From Nonomuraea turcica (GTDB taxonomy: Bacteria; Actinomycetota; Actinomycetes; Streptosporangiales; Streptosporangiaceae): 64,000 nt of DNA. Location of the stretch: contig NZ_JAUZQF010000018.1 of NCBI RefSeq assembly GCF_030718205.1, forward strand, positions 124,001-188,000. Direction: 5' to 3'. This document shows, piece after piece, positions 17,610-26,395 of the stretch. Positions within the stretch are counted from its first letter, which is position 1. Every line of letters begins with the position of its first letter. Under the pieces are notes generated by a model. It had not been told where the DNA came from, did not search any database, and saw nothing but the letters and a program-made list of their open reading frames with translations. A program made the translations under genes and the position numbers.

Positions 17610-18377
17610 ATGAGCGAGAAGCACGGGCTCATGGTGCTTGGCCCGGCATTCCTGGCAGTCCTCGTTTACGGATCGCCGGCACTGGCAGAGGAGGAGCCCA
17701 CCGAACCGGAATCCACGGTGACGGCTGACGACAGGGAGAAGCCGTACGGCTTCAGGATCCCGCCGCGGCCGCGGGAACGGCAGGAACCGCCCTCTGTACC
17801 CATCGAGGAAACGTCCATCAAGATGAGGAAGGACGAGCGGGACGCGGTGCAGGTGGTGAACGAGTTCTGGGTGCGGAACTGGCCGAAGAACTTCACCGGT
17901 CCCTACAAGCCGCCCACCGTGGTGGGCCCGTACGATCCCACCTCCCCCGACCGGCCGACGTGCGGCGGCGAGCCGCTGGGCGCGCAGACCGCGCTCTACT
18001 GCGGCGGCGAGGCCGACTACATCGCTTGGGACAAGGACTTCATCGAAGGGATCCCGAGCGAGGAGGGGAACACGTTCCCGTATTTGGTGGTCGCCCACGA
18101 ATGGGGACACGCCATCCAGCAACGCATCCCGGGACAGGTCTGGAGGGGCTACGAGCTGCAGGCGGACTGCCTGGCCGGTGCGACGCTCACCGGAGCGCAC
18201 GAGGAGGGCCGGCTCGAGTGGGAGCCTCGAGATCCGGACAAGCTCTCCAGGGCTCTCACCCGAATCGCCGACAGTCATCCCTGGTCGAAGCCGGAGCATC
18301 ACGGTGACGCCGAGCAGCGCGTCGCCTTCTTCGCCCTGGGTCAGGAAGGCGTCCAGGCCTGCGTTCAGGAGCCGTGA
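17610..18377 (+). CDS. Secreted neutral zinc metallopeptidase (YpfJ-type)
   Basis: 255 aa. A signal peptide (LMVLGPAFLAVLVYGSPALA, cleavage near residue 27) leads into a Pro/Glu-rich spacer and then a peptidase domain with HEWGHAIQQ (zinc ligands H163 and H167, catalytic E164) and the third-ligand region ELQADCLAG (E about 182). This combination marks the putative neutral zinc metallopeptidase family. The CGG and YCGG segments are also typical. GAAGGAG lies 6 bp before ATG 17610. It is flanked by intergenic gaps of 203 and 243 bp and probably has its own promoter. Substrate unknown; it acts in the envelope or outside the cell. Confidence 0.85.
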   Translation: MSEKHGLMVLGPAFLAVLVYGSPALAEEEPTEPESTVTADDREKPYGFRIPPRPRERQEPPSVPIEETSIKMRKDERDAVQVVNEFWVRNWPKNFTGPYKPPTVVGPYDPTSPDRPTCGGEPLGAQTALYCGGEADYIAWDKDFIEGIPSEEGNTFPYLVVAHEWGHAIQQRIPGQVWRGYELQADCLAGATLTGAHEEGRLEWEPRDPDKLSRALTRIADSHPWSKPEHHGDAEQRVAFFALGQEGVQACVQEP

Positions 18378-18620
18378 ACTCACCCACCGAATCCGTGGCG
18401 GGCGATGCGACAGGCGCCGCATCGCCCGTCACTGCGTTGCGCACACCGGGAGGCGGCCGGGCGGACCCTGCAAGCCTTTCGCAAGTCGTCCCTCCTACGC
18501 TCGGTGCCCTCGGCGGCCACGGGAGACGAAGCCGGCCGCCGGGCTGTATCTGACGCCCATCGAGACGCTCTGACTCCTTGAGCGACTTGAGGCGACGGGA
18601 CCAGCGAAACGGGAGACTTC

Positions 18621-19889
18621 ATGTCCGACTCTCCGATGACCGCGGACGACGTGCTGCGCATCGCGGCCTACAAGGACCGCAGCCCGGCCCTCGAGGCCAT
18701 GGTCATCGCCTACGCCTACCACCGCGTCGCCGGCGACCTGGCCGAGCACCTCGGCAAGGACGCCAACAACTGGTACTGCTACGCCACCTGGACCTCCAAG
18801 GCGGTGGGCGAGAGCCTCGACCTCACGCCCGCCTCGCCGTTCATCGAGGACTTCGGCCGCAAGCTGCGGGTGCCGCGCCGGTTCCGCCGGCTCTTCCGCG
18901 CCACGCTGCTCACCCTGCTCGGCCCCAGCTACCAGCTCGGCCTGGCGCTGGCCAACCGCGCGATCTTCCTCGAGACGGCCAGCCTCGCGGTCAACCTGTG
19001 GAACGACACGCCGGACCGGTTCCTGAAGGTGAGCCCGGAGTCGGACCTGACGCCGACGCCGCCCGAGTTCCTGACGGAGCTGCTGGAGCAGGCCGACGCC
19101 CGCTATTTGAAGGACGCGGCGCACCTGCTTCTGGAGGCCAGGGAGGCGACCGACCCGGCGGTGCGGGCCGAGCTGATGCTGGGCGCCAACATCGCGTTGT
19201 CGGCGTACGAGCAGAAACGTGCCCAGAAGGCCCTGGAACTGGTGCTCTACCGGCCGGTCAGGTGGCTGACCCGGGTGTCGTGGCGGTCGCTGCGTTCGAT
19301 GATCATGCGCCGCCCGTTCCCGAGGTTCCGCCTGTACGCCGCCCGGCACGAGGACCAGCCGTGGCTGACCCGCACGCTGGAGGAGCTGTGGGCCGGGCTC
19401 TACACCCGCCACCTGTTCGCCGTGCAGACGCCGCTGAGCGACGTCAAGGTCGGCAAGCCGCTGACCGCGCCCGCGGGCGTGGACATGGCGAAGGTGTGGG
19501 CGCCGATCCAGCACGAGAAGGTGCGCAAGCTGGCCGAGGAGTTCATCACCGAGGACCAGGAGGCGTCCACGGCCGGGGTGGCCAACTGGGTGTCCTACCC
19601 CGACCGCATGCGCTTCATCGTCAGCTATTTCCGCGTCTACCAGCACGTGCGCGCCCTGTACGACGTGCCGTTCGACGACAAGGTCGCCGACGGGCTCGCC
19701 GAGGAGATGCGCCGCGGCCTGGTGCCGCAGGCCGTCAGCGAGATGTTCAAGAACGACCCCGCCCTGCCCACCGTCCGGCGCAAGGTCTACCGCTACCCGG
19801 CCGAGACGGACCCGGACGCGTACGAGATGGCGCACTTCGACTTCGAGCCGTTCCTGGAGGCGATCCCTCTTGACTCGGCGACTACATAG
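18621..19889 (+). CDS. Conserved-looking protein of unknown function
   Basis: 422 aa with no signal peptide. It has a largely helical composition with a single weakly hydrophobic stretch near residues 95-125 (LFRATLLTLLGPSYQLGLALANR). Features include SYQLGLALANRAIFLETASLA, a basic cluster (RWLTRVSWRSLRSMIMRRPFPR, about 215-236, quoted only in part) and a C-terminal acidic segment. No family was recognised. Codon use is normal for the window, so it is a real gene. GGAGA precedes ATG 18621. Its stop is 1 bp from the stop of the convergent sigma factor gene, so transcription of the two must interfere or share termination. Confidence 0.7.
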   Translation: MSDSPMTADDVLRIAAYKDRSPALEAMVIAYAYHRVAGDLAEHLGKDANNWYCYATWTSKAVGESLDLTPASPFIEDFGRKLRVPRRFRRLFRATLLTLLGPSYQLGLALANRAIFLETASLAVNLWNDTPDRFLKVSPESDLTPTPPEFLTELLEQADARYLKDAAHLLLEAREATDPAVRAELMLGANIALSAYEQKRAQKALELVLYRPVRWLTRVSWRSLRSMIMRRPFPRFRLYAARHEDQPWLTRTLEELWAGLYTRHLFAVQTPLSDVKVGKPLTAPAGVDMAKVWAPIQHEKVRKLAEEFITEDQEASTAGVANWVSYPDRMRFIVSYFRVYQHVRALYDVPFDDKVADGLAEEMRRGLVPQAVSEMFKNDPALPTVRRKVYRYPAETDPDAYEMAHFDFEPFLEAIPLDSATT

Positions 19890-19890
19890 T

Positions 19891-20463
19891 TCAGTCCAGG
19901 AAGTCCCTGGTGATCTCGCGGGCCTGGAGGAGCCCGCGTAGCTTGGCGAAGCAGCGGGCTCGGGTGGGCCCGATGCTCCCTACCGGCCTGCCCAGCCTGC
20001 GGGCCACGTCCACGTAGTGCGGCTCGGAGGTTTCCGTGAGCGCCCTGAACAGGACGCGCTGCGCGTCCGGCAGCGCCTCGACCAGCTCGTCCAGCGTGCC
20101 GGCCAGCCACGCTCTGGCCAGCTCCTTGTCCACGTCGTCCGTGCTGCCCAGCGTGTCCAGGTCCGGAGTGCAGATCTCCTTCGTCTTCTTGGTGAGCTTC
20201 AGGCACTCGCGGAAGGCGATCGTGGCCAGCCAGCCGGCCATCCGCTGCCCGTCCGTCACGCTCTTGAGGTTCTGCCAGGCCAGCAGCCAGGTGGTCTGCA
20301 GCACGTCCTGGGCGTCCTCGTGGCCGAGCCTGAAGCGGCGGATGCGCGCCTTCAGCATCGGCGTGAACTCCTCGACCAGCCGCTCCCAGGCGAATGCGTC
20401 GCCGTCCTGCGCGGCCGACACGAGCGCGCCCGTGTCGAGGCGTTCGATTGTGTCCAACTGCAT
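19891..20463 (-). CDS. ECF-type RNA polymerase sigma factor
   Basis: 190 aa. The sigma-2 region (about 25-95) contains DAQDVLQTTWLLAWQNL, the conserved -10-recognition and core-binding helix. Sigma-4 (about 125-180) has LPDAQRVLFRALTE and VARRLGRPVGSIGPTRARCFAKLR, the -35-recognition HTH. The size and lack of region 3 fit group 4 sigma factors. No anti-sigma gene is adjacent; the convergent gene at 18621 is not a recognisable anti-sigma. It is transcribed divergently from the Crp/Fnr gene across 179 bp holding an inverted repeat (CTTCCGGC 20501-20508 / GCCGGAAG 20526-20533) and the CRP-like site. Confidence 0.9.
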   Translation of the reverse strand: MQLDTIERLDTGALVSAAQDGDAFAWERLVEEFTPMLKARIRRFRLGHEDAQDVLQTTWLLAWQNLKSVTDGQRMAGWLATIAFRECLKLTKKTKEICTPDLDTLGSTDDVDKELARAWLAGTLDELVEALPDAQRVLFRALTETSEPHYVDVARRLGRPVGSIGPTRARCFAKLRGLLQAREITRDFLD

Positions 20464-20566
20464 GTCCGACTCCCTGCCGGTCCGGGTACTCGGGGGGTCA
20501 CTTCCGGCCGGCTACCCCACAGTCCGCCGGAAGATCGGCCGGCGCTGTTTCGGGCGTGACAGTCTG

Positions 20567-20586
20567 AATGTGGTCCTCGTCACATT
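20567..20586. promoter_or_regulatory. CRP-like palindromic operator
   Basis: AATGTG (20567-20572) and CACATT (20581-20586) are perfect inverted repeats with an 8-bp spacer. The core reads TGTGG-N6-TCACA, matching 9 of 10 defined positions of the classical CRP consensus TGTGA-N6-TCACA. It lies 56 bp upstream of the Crp/Fnr start codon and about 100 bp from the divergent sigma-factor start, so it could serve autoregulation or control both genes. Confidence 0.6.
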
Positions 20587-20642
20587 TCGTAGATCGCTTA
20601 CCGGATACTGTCCGGGCGTCGATTGCGGCCTAAAGTTCTTGC

Positions 20643-21353
20643 ATGAACGGGCGCAGCGGGGCTCCACAGGACATCCAGCCGGTCGCCGCCGTGCTGGCGG
20701 AGATCCCGCTGTTCCGCGTACTCGGAGACAGCGGCATCCAGAGCACGGCGCGGGCCGGGCTGGCGCGGAGATATCGGTCCGGGCAGATCATCTTCCATCA
20801 GGGGGACCCGGGGGAGTCTCTCTACGTGCTGCTGGACGGCCTGGTGAAGGTCGTGTTCACCACCGAGCACGGCGACGAGATCGTGCTCAACATGCTCGGC
20901 CGCGGCGACACCTTCGGGGAGATGGCGCTGCTGGACGGCTCGCCGCGCTCGGCCTCGATCGTCACCGCGCGGCCGTCGTGGGTGTTCGCGCTGCCCAGGG
21001 CCCGGCTGCTGGAGCTGATGCGGGAGCATCCGGGGCTGGCCGACGAGTTCCTGCGCATGCTCGGGCACATGGTGCGCAGGCTCACCGGCCAGGCGGCCGA
21101 CCTGGCCTTCCTGGACCTGGGCGGGCGGCTGGCGAAGCTGCTGTTGCAGCTGGCCGGCAAGCACGGCACCACCGAAGGCGTGGTGGATCTGCCGGGGCTG
21201 ACGCAGTCGGACCTCGCCGCGCTGATCGGCGCGACACGGCCGGCGGTCAACCGGGCCCTGCAGTCGCTGGTGTCGAGGCGCCTCATCGCCATCGACGGCC
21301 GGACGATCACGCTGCTGGACGTCGCCGCCCTGCGCAAGCGGGGTGGGCTCTGA
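20643..21353 (+). CDS. Crp/Fnr-family transcriptional regulator
   Basis: 236 aa. The N-terminal cyclic-nucleotide-binding domain (about 20-135) has the beta-roll pattern DPGESLYVLLDGLVKVV and the phosphate-binding-cassette-like FGEMALLDGSPRSASIV, in which GEMAL and the Arg needed for cyclic nucleotide phosphate contact are present. The C-terminal winged HTH (about 165-230) includes LTQSDLAALIGATRPAVNRAL. It therefore plausibly senses cAMP or a related nucleotide, and a nucleotide-cyclase-domain protein is encoded two genes downstream. Start ATG 20643 has no strong ribosome-binding site. A 22-bp gap separates it from the oxygenase gene. Confidence 0.92.
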   Translation: MNGRSGAPQDIQPVAAVLAEIPLFRVLGDSGIQSTARAGLARRYRSGQIIFHQGDPGESLYVLLDGLVKVVFTTEHGDEIVLNMLGRGDTFGEMALLDGSPRSASIVTARPSWVFALPRARLLELMREHPGLADEFLRMLGHMVRRLTGQAADLAFLDLGGRLAKLLLQLAGKHGTTEGVVDLPGLTQSDLAALIGATRPAVNRALQSLVSRRLIAIDGRTITLLDVAALRKRGGL

Positions 21354-21375
21354 CCGAATCTGGAGTACGGGGACC

Positions 21376-22671
21376 ATGAACGATCGCAACGACGCCTACG
21401 AGCGCTGGCCGGAGGAGAGGTTCCGGCAGCTCAGGAAGCAGGCTGATCCGGCCGTCGACGAGGTGGTGGCCGCGTACCTGAGTGAGCAGCCCGAGGGGAG
21501 GGGCCCGCTGGAGCTGGTGCGGGCCGTGATCGAGGAGCTGGGGCGGGCCAAGCGGGAGGCCAGGGCGCCCTCGGGGGAGCCGCCCGCCTCCCGGATCTTC
21601 GACGCGCTCGACTTCGCCAGTGAGCTGCCCGACTGGGGCGACGACAAGGAGCTGCTGGCCAAGGGGCAGGCCGTGTTCGCCGACTACGGGCTTTACCAGT
21701 CGGCCGCGCTGTTCTGCAAGTGCCTGCCCATGGCGTACGTCGAGGTGTCCAGCGCCAAGGTGCTGGCCGGCGTGTCCAACCTCGCCACGCACAGCCTCAC
21801 CCGCCGGGTCGCCGAGACCGGGCAGATGTTAGTCGACGTGATGGGGCTGAAGGCCACCGACAGCCTGCAGCCCGGTCGTCCGGGCCACACCACCGCGATC
21901 GGGCTGCGCATCCTGCACTCGTTCGTGCGTGCTCTGGTCGACGAGCGCTTCGGCGACACCTGGGACACCGAGCGGTTCGGGCCGCCGGTCAACCAGGAGC
22001 TCCTGCTGGCCACCGTCTTCGACTTCTCCGTGGTGACGTGGGAGGCCCTGGAGAGCATGGGCGTGGTGCTGACGGACGAGCAGCGCGCCGCCCACCTCTA
22101 CACCTGGAGCGTGTTCGGCCACCTCATGGGCGTGGAGGCGTGCCAGGACGGGCCGCTCACACTGGAGGACGTGGTGCCCGTCAGCGAGCGCCTGGGCCGG
22201 CTCTACGAGTCCAGCCCCGAGGGCCGCAGGCTGATGGCCAGGCTCCTGGAGGAGATGGAGGAGTTCATGCACCTGGGCTGGCGCAAGCTGCCCCGCAGCC
22301 TGGTGCACTGGGTCTTCCGCGACGCCCGATACGGCGCCGACCGGGTGCCGGAGCTGCTCGGCGTGCCGCCGGCCGCGTGGTGGTTCACCGCCCTGTTCGC
22401 GGCGGCGCGGGCCGCGCACCGGCGGCCGTGGCTGGGCCGGCAGGCGGACTCCGTGGTGCGCTGGCTGGTGCGGCGGGCCGGGCGCGACATCGTGGTCGCC
22501 CTGGTCGACCGCCACTCCGGCGGCCAGGCGCCGTTCCGCATCCCCGCGGAGCTGGCCCGCGCCTGGCGGATCAAGCAGTCGAAGACCGCCGTGAAATCCC
22601 GCGAGATCCGCCACAGTGTCCGGCACAATATCCGGCAGAAGACAGTCGGGCGGAAAGGACTGCGCGCGTGA
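21376..22671 (+). CDS. MpaB/latex-clearing-protein-like oxygenase (DUF2236 family)
   Basis: 431 aa helical protein without signal peptide. The segment TTAIGLRILHSFVRALV ... PVNQELLLATVFDFSVVTWEAL ... WSVFGHLMGV (about 175-255) matches the core of the oxygenase MpaB/DUF2236 family, heme b proteins related to the rubber oxygenase Lcp. The His residues in RILHSF and GHLMG are candidate heme or active-site ligands. The C-terminus is basic and probably disordered. It shares an operon with the Crp/Fnr gene (22 bp) and overlaps the cyclase gene by 4 bp (GTGA). Substrate and whether heme binds are unknown. Confidence 0.8.
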   Translation: MNDRNDAYERWPEERFRQLRKQADPAVDEVVAAYLSEQPEGRGPLELVRAVIEELGRAKREARAPSGEPPASRIFDALDFASELPDWGDDKELLAKGQAVFADYGLYQSAALFCKCLPMAYVEVSSAKVLAGVSNLATHSLTRRVAETGQMLVDVMGLKATDSLQPGRPGHTTAIGLRILHSFVRALVDERFGDTWDTERFGPPVNQELLLATVFDFSVVTWEALESMGVVLTDEQRAAHLYTWSVFGHLMGVEACQDGPLTLEDVVPVSERLGRLYESSPEGRRLMARLLEEMEEFMHLGWRKLPRSLVHWVFRDARYGADRVPELLGVPPAAWWFTALFAAARAAHRRPWLGRQADSVVRWLVRRAGRDIVVALVDRHSGGQAPFRIPAELARAWRIKQSKTAVKSREIRHSVRHNIRQKTVGRKGLRA

Positions 22672-25600
22672 CCGCCCCGCACGAGCCAGGCACGCTCACC
22701 ACCGCGACGATCCTGTTCACCGACGTGGTGAGTTCCACTGCGCTGCGGATCAGGCTCGGCGAGGAGCGGGCCAACGTCGTCTTCCGCCGCCTCTACCAGC
22801 TGCTGCACTCCGTGGTGACGGCGAGCGGCTCGACGTTCACCAAGAGCCTGGGCGACGGGCTGATGGCCGTGTTCGACTCGGCGACCGCCGGGCTCGACGC
22901 CATCATCGCGGTGGAGCAGGCGGTGGCGGACGAGAACGAGCGCGCGATGGAGAAGATCTCCATCAAGGCCGCGCTGGCCGCAGGCGACGTGTGCTGGGGA
23001 CACGACGACGTCAGCGGGCTGCCGACGGTGGAGGCGGCCCGGCTGGTCGCCATCGCCGAAGGCGGCCAGGTGCTCTGCACCGACCTGGTGCGGCGGCTGG
23101 CCCAGGGGCGCAGCCGGCACGAGTTCAAGGACCTGGGGCGGCTGCCGGGCAAGGGGCTGCGCGAGCCGTTGCACACCTACGAGCTGCACTGGCAGAACGC
23201 CGACCACCACCAGAGCGGCGGGCTGCCCACCTGGCTGGACAGCGGGCACGAGCTGCCGTTCGTGGGCCGGGACGAGGAGCTGCGGGCGCTGGACGGCGAG
23301 CTGGCGGCCGCCGAGTTCGGCAGCGGCCTGGTCATCCTGCAGGGCGATCCCGGGGTGGGCAAGACGCGGCTGGCCTCCATGGTGGCCAGGCAGGCGCTCA
23401 AGCGGCAGTTCACGGTGCTGGCGGGGCGGTGCACGGATCCGGCGCGGCAGGCGTACGAGCCGATCGCCGGCGCCGTAGAGCGGCTGGCCCGCACTTCGCC
23501 CGCGCTGCTGCTGCGGGCCGGGGTCGACCAGCAGTGCGGCCAGCTGGTGCGCCTGGCGCCGTCACTCGGCGCGCCGCCGATGTCGCTGCAGGTGCCGCCG
23601 GCCACCGAGCCGGTCTCGGAGCGCTACCAGCTGATGGCGGCGGCCCGCACCCTGATCGAGCGGCTGGCCACCGTGCGGCCGGTGCTGCTGGTGATCGACG
23701 ACCTGCAGTGGGCGACGCTGGAGTCGCTGCAGATGCTGGGCTCCCTCATGTACGACGCCGAGGCCATGCCGCTGCTCATCCTGGCCACGTCGCGGCCGGT
23801 GCCGGTCGAGTCCGCCATGCCGGAGCTGCACAAGCTGACCGCCGACGGCCGCGTCGTGCAGGTCTCGTCGTTCGGCCTCGACGAGGTCTCCGACCTGCTG
23901 TCGGAGGTCCGCTCCGGCGGCGACCCCGAGCAGCTGCACCGGATCACCGGCGGCAACGCGTTCCTGATCAGCGAGGTGGCCAGAGAGCTGGCCGCGGGCA
24001 AGGACCTGGACGCGCTGGCCGTGCCCGACTCGGTCACGAGGATGGTGCTGGCCCGGCTGGCGCAGCTGCACCCGGACGCCAGGGACCTGATCAGCCTGCT
24101 GGCGGTGGGCGAGCGCATGGAGTCGGCCGAGCTGCGGCTGGGGCTGAGCCTGGACGAGGCGCGGTTCGTGGCCGCGGTGGAGGAGGCGCTGGGCGCCGGC
24201 CTGGTCACCATGTCGGGACGCGGCACCTGCCGGTTCTCCCACGAGCTGACGAGGAACGCTCTCTACGCGACGCTCTCCCCGCCGCGTGCCGGGCTGCTGC
24301 ACGGACGGGTGGCCGACGCGTTGTGCCAGGCGGACCCGACGGCCATGGAGTCGCGGCCCTACGTGGTGGCCGCGCACCTGCTGGCCGCCGCCGAGCACGG
24401 CCGCGACCCGGCGCGCGTCGGCGCGGCCGCGGAGGCGGCGGTGCGCGCGGCGCAGCACGCCTTGGCCGGGCTGGCGCACCGCGAGGCGGTCACCTGGTAT
24501 CAGCGGGTGCTGGAGCTGCTCGAGGACTTCCCCGGCGCCAGCCTGGAGCGGCGCGCGGAGCTGCTGCTGGAGTGCGGCACGGCGATGTGGCTGGCCGGAC
24601 ACCCCGAGGCCCGGCCGACCCTGGTGACGGCGGCGGACCTGGCCAGGGAGTGCGGCCGGGGCGATCTGATCGTCACGGCGGCGCTCGGCGGCGACCGCGG
24701 CTTCACCAGCATCTCGGCCGCCCCCGACCAGCAGCGCATCGCGTTGCTGACCGAGGCCAGGCGGCTGGTCGACTCCACCGACGTGAGCACCAGAGCGCTG
24801 CTGGCGGCCCATCTCGCCTCGGAGCTGATCTGGGCGCCCGACGGGGAGCGCCGTTTCGCGCTGAGCGACGAGGCCGTGGCGCTGGCCCGCAAATCCGGCG
24901 ACGCGCGCACGCTGGCCCTGGTGCTGTGCCTGCGCAGCCTCACCATCATCCCCGCCGATCCGCTGCACCAGCGCCACCGCGACGGCGACGAGATGCTGCA
25001 GGCGGCCCGCAGGACCGGCGACGACCTGGTGTTGTTCCACGGTTACATGCAGCGGACGCCTCCCGTCCTGGACAGCGGCGACGCGGCCCGCGCCGCCGCG
25101 CTGCTGGACCAGGCAGACGAACTGGCGCACCGGCTGGCGCAGCCCTACCTCCACTGGCTGGTCGGCTACTCCAAGAGCGGGCTGACTCTCATGCAGGGCG
25201 ATCTCACGCAGGCGGAGGCGGAGGCGACGGCGGCCATGCGGCTCGGCTCGGAGATCGGCCGCCGCCTGGAGGCCGTGGCGATCTACTCCGAGCAGATCGC
25301 CGAGATCCGGCGGCTCCAGGGACGGTTGTGGGAGTTGCGTGACCGGCTGCGCCGCGCCGCCCAGGCGCCCCGCGTGGACCCCGTGCACGCGGTGCTGCGC
25401 TATCTCTGCGAGATGGGCGACGAGGAGGCCGGCCCGCTGCTCGATCGCATCCTGGCCGACCAGGGCGCGGTGCCGCCGCGCACCATGGGGCACCGGCCCG
25501 CCCTGGACAACCTGGCCGTGGCCGCCTCCCGGCTCGGGCGGGCGGACCTGGCCGCGCAGCTCTACGGCTCGCTGGCCGCCGAGGGCGAGACGTTCGGCCA

Positions 25601-25874
25601 CAGCACGGTGGCGCACCACTGCGGGCACCACTACCTGGCTCATCTGTGCGTGACGATGGGCGACCTGCCGCGCGCCGCGGAGCACTTCGAGGCCGCCGCG
25701 GAGGTGCACGAGCGGAGGGAGGTGCCGCTCATGCTCGCCGAATCCCTGCTGGACTGGGCGGACCTGCTGGACGCAGGCCAGGTGAGCGGCCCCAAACCGG
25801 CGGACCTGCGCGAATGGTGTGCCTCCCTGCTGTCCGGCCGCGGCGCCCTCCTCCTGGAGCGCCGGCTGCGCTGA
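22668..25874 (+). CDS. Class III nucleotide-cyclase domain / AAA ATPase / TPR regulator
   Basis: 1068 aa. Residues about 10-175 form a class III cyclase homology domain: metal Asp in ILFTDVVSST, adenine-type Lys and second metal Asp in FTKSLGDGLM, and the transition-state Arg in VEAARL. The usual Asn before it is Glu here, so catalytic rate may be low. A STAND-like ATPase follows with Walker A GDPGVGKTRL (226-235) and Walker B LLVIDDLQW (about 340-348). The C-terminal half is TPR-like helical repeats. There is no LuxR HTH, unlike many relatives. The GTG start overlaps the MpaB stop. Together with the Crp/Fnr regulator it could form a cyclic-nucleotide signalling unit. Confidence 0.88.
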   Translation: MTAPHEPGTLTTATILFTDVVSSTALRIRLGEERANVVFRRLYQLLHSVVTASGSTFTKSLGDGLMAVFDSATAGLDAIIAVEQAVADENERAMEKISIKAALAAGDVCWGHDDVSGLPTVEAARLVAIAEGGQVLCTDLVRRLAQGRSRHEFKDLGRLPGKGLREPLHTYELHWQNADHHQSGGLPTWLDSGHELPFVGRDEELRALDGELAAAEFGSGLVILQGDPGVGKTRLASMVARQALKRQFTVLAGRCTDPARQAYEPIAGAVERLARTSPALLLRAGVDQQCGQLVRLAPSLGAPPMSLQVPPATEPVSERYQLMAAARTLIERLATVRPVLLVIDDLQWATLESLQMLGSLMYDAEAMPLLILATSRPVPVESAMPELHKLTADGRVVQVSSFGLDEVSDLLSEVRSGGDPEQLHRITGGNAFLISEVARELAAGKDLDALAVPDSVTRMVLARLAQLHPDARDLISLLAVGERMESAELRLGLSLDEARFVAAVEEALGAGLVTMSGRGTCRFSHELTRNALYATLSPPRAGLLHGRVADALCQADPTAMESRPYVVAAHLLAAAEHGRDPARVGAAAEAAVRAAQHALAGLAHREAVTWYQRVLELLEDFPGASLERRAELLLECGTAMWLAGHPEARPTLVTAADLARECGRGDLIVTAALGGDRGFTSISAAPDQQRIALLTEARRLVDSTDVSTRALLAAHLASELIWAPDGERRFALSDEAVALARKSGDARTLALVLCLRSLTIIPADPLHQRHRDGDEMLQAARRTGDDLVLFHGYMQRTPPVLDSGDAARAAALLDQADELAHRLAQPYLHWLVGYSKSGLTLMQGDLTQAEAEATAAMRLGSEIGRRLEAVAIYSEQIAEIRRLQGRLWELRDRLRRAAQAPRVDPVHAVLRYLCEMGDEEAGPLLDRILADQGAVPPRTMGHRPALDNLAVAASRLGRADLAAQLYGSLAAEGETFGHSTVAHHCGHHYLAHLCVTMGDLPRAAEHFEAAAEVHERREVPLMLAESLLDWADLLDAGQVSGPKPADLREWCASLLSGRGALLLERRLR

Positions 25875-25887
25875 CCTCATCCGCGGG

Positions 25888-26307
25888 TCATTCCTTCACC
25901 ACGATCTTGCTGAGCACCACGAACCCGCCGAGCGCCCCCGCGGTGCCGGCGGCGGTCGTGGTGGTGAGGTTGACCACGAGATCATAGGTGCCGGGGGCGA
26001 GCTGACCGCGCATCGGGATGGAGGCCGTATATCGGCCCGACCCCGGTGTGAAGGTCATCTCCACGGGGGGCGAAGGATGCCTCGACTCGCCACCGCCCAG
26101 CAGGTCGGCGATGATCTCCAATTGCCAGCAGCCGGCCAGCCAGTCGACGAGCTCGCCGGTGACCTCCCAGCTCACGTCCACGGTCCACCCCTCGCCGCGC
26201 CGCACGACGGTCGTGGGTTGCGCGCCCGGATCGACAACCTGGCCGTGGAGAGCACCGGCCAGCTGCTCGGCCGGTACCTTCATCACCTGGAAATCTCCGG
26301 TTGCCAT
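25888..26307 (-). CDS. Small protein of unknown function, immunoglobulin/beta-rich
   Basis: 139 aa. ATG 26307 is preceded by AAGGGAGA, which decides the start. The sequence is beta-rich with alternating hydrophobics (GWTVDVSWEVTGELVDWL, YTASIPMRGQLAPGTYDLVV) and a glycine/alanine-rich stretch near the C-terminus before FVVLSKIVVKE. No signal peptide is present. The layout resembles a small Ig-like or PLAT-like fold, but this is a guess from pattern only. It converges with the cyclase gene (13-bp gap). Homologues would have to be found by search. Confidence 0.65.
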   Translation of the reverse strand: MATGDFQVMKVPAEQLAGALHGQVVDPGAQPTTVVRRGEGWTVDVSWEVTGELVDWLAGCWQLEIIADLLGGGESRHPSPPVEMTFTPGSGRYTASIPMRGQLAPGTYDLVVNLTTTTAAGTAGALGGFVVLSKIVVKE

Positions 26308-26395
26308 CTGTTCTCCCTTCAGTGAGGACCGTGTCCCCGTGTGAAGGAGCAGAGAGCCGGCACCGGCGGTCAGATACGCGTCCGTCGGCGAGATG

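Noticed and set aside
22616..25880. Long open frames (about 770 and 900 codons) over the cyclase-ATPase gene
   Set aside because: They have no recognisable domains and low-complexity composition, while the main frame has a cyclase domain and Walker motifs.
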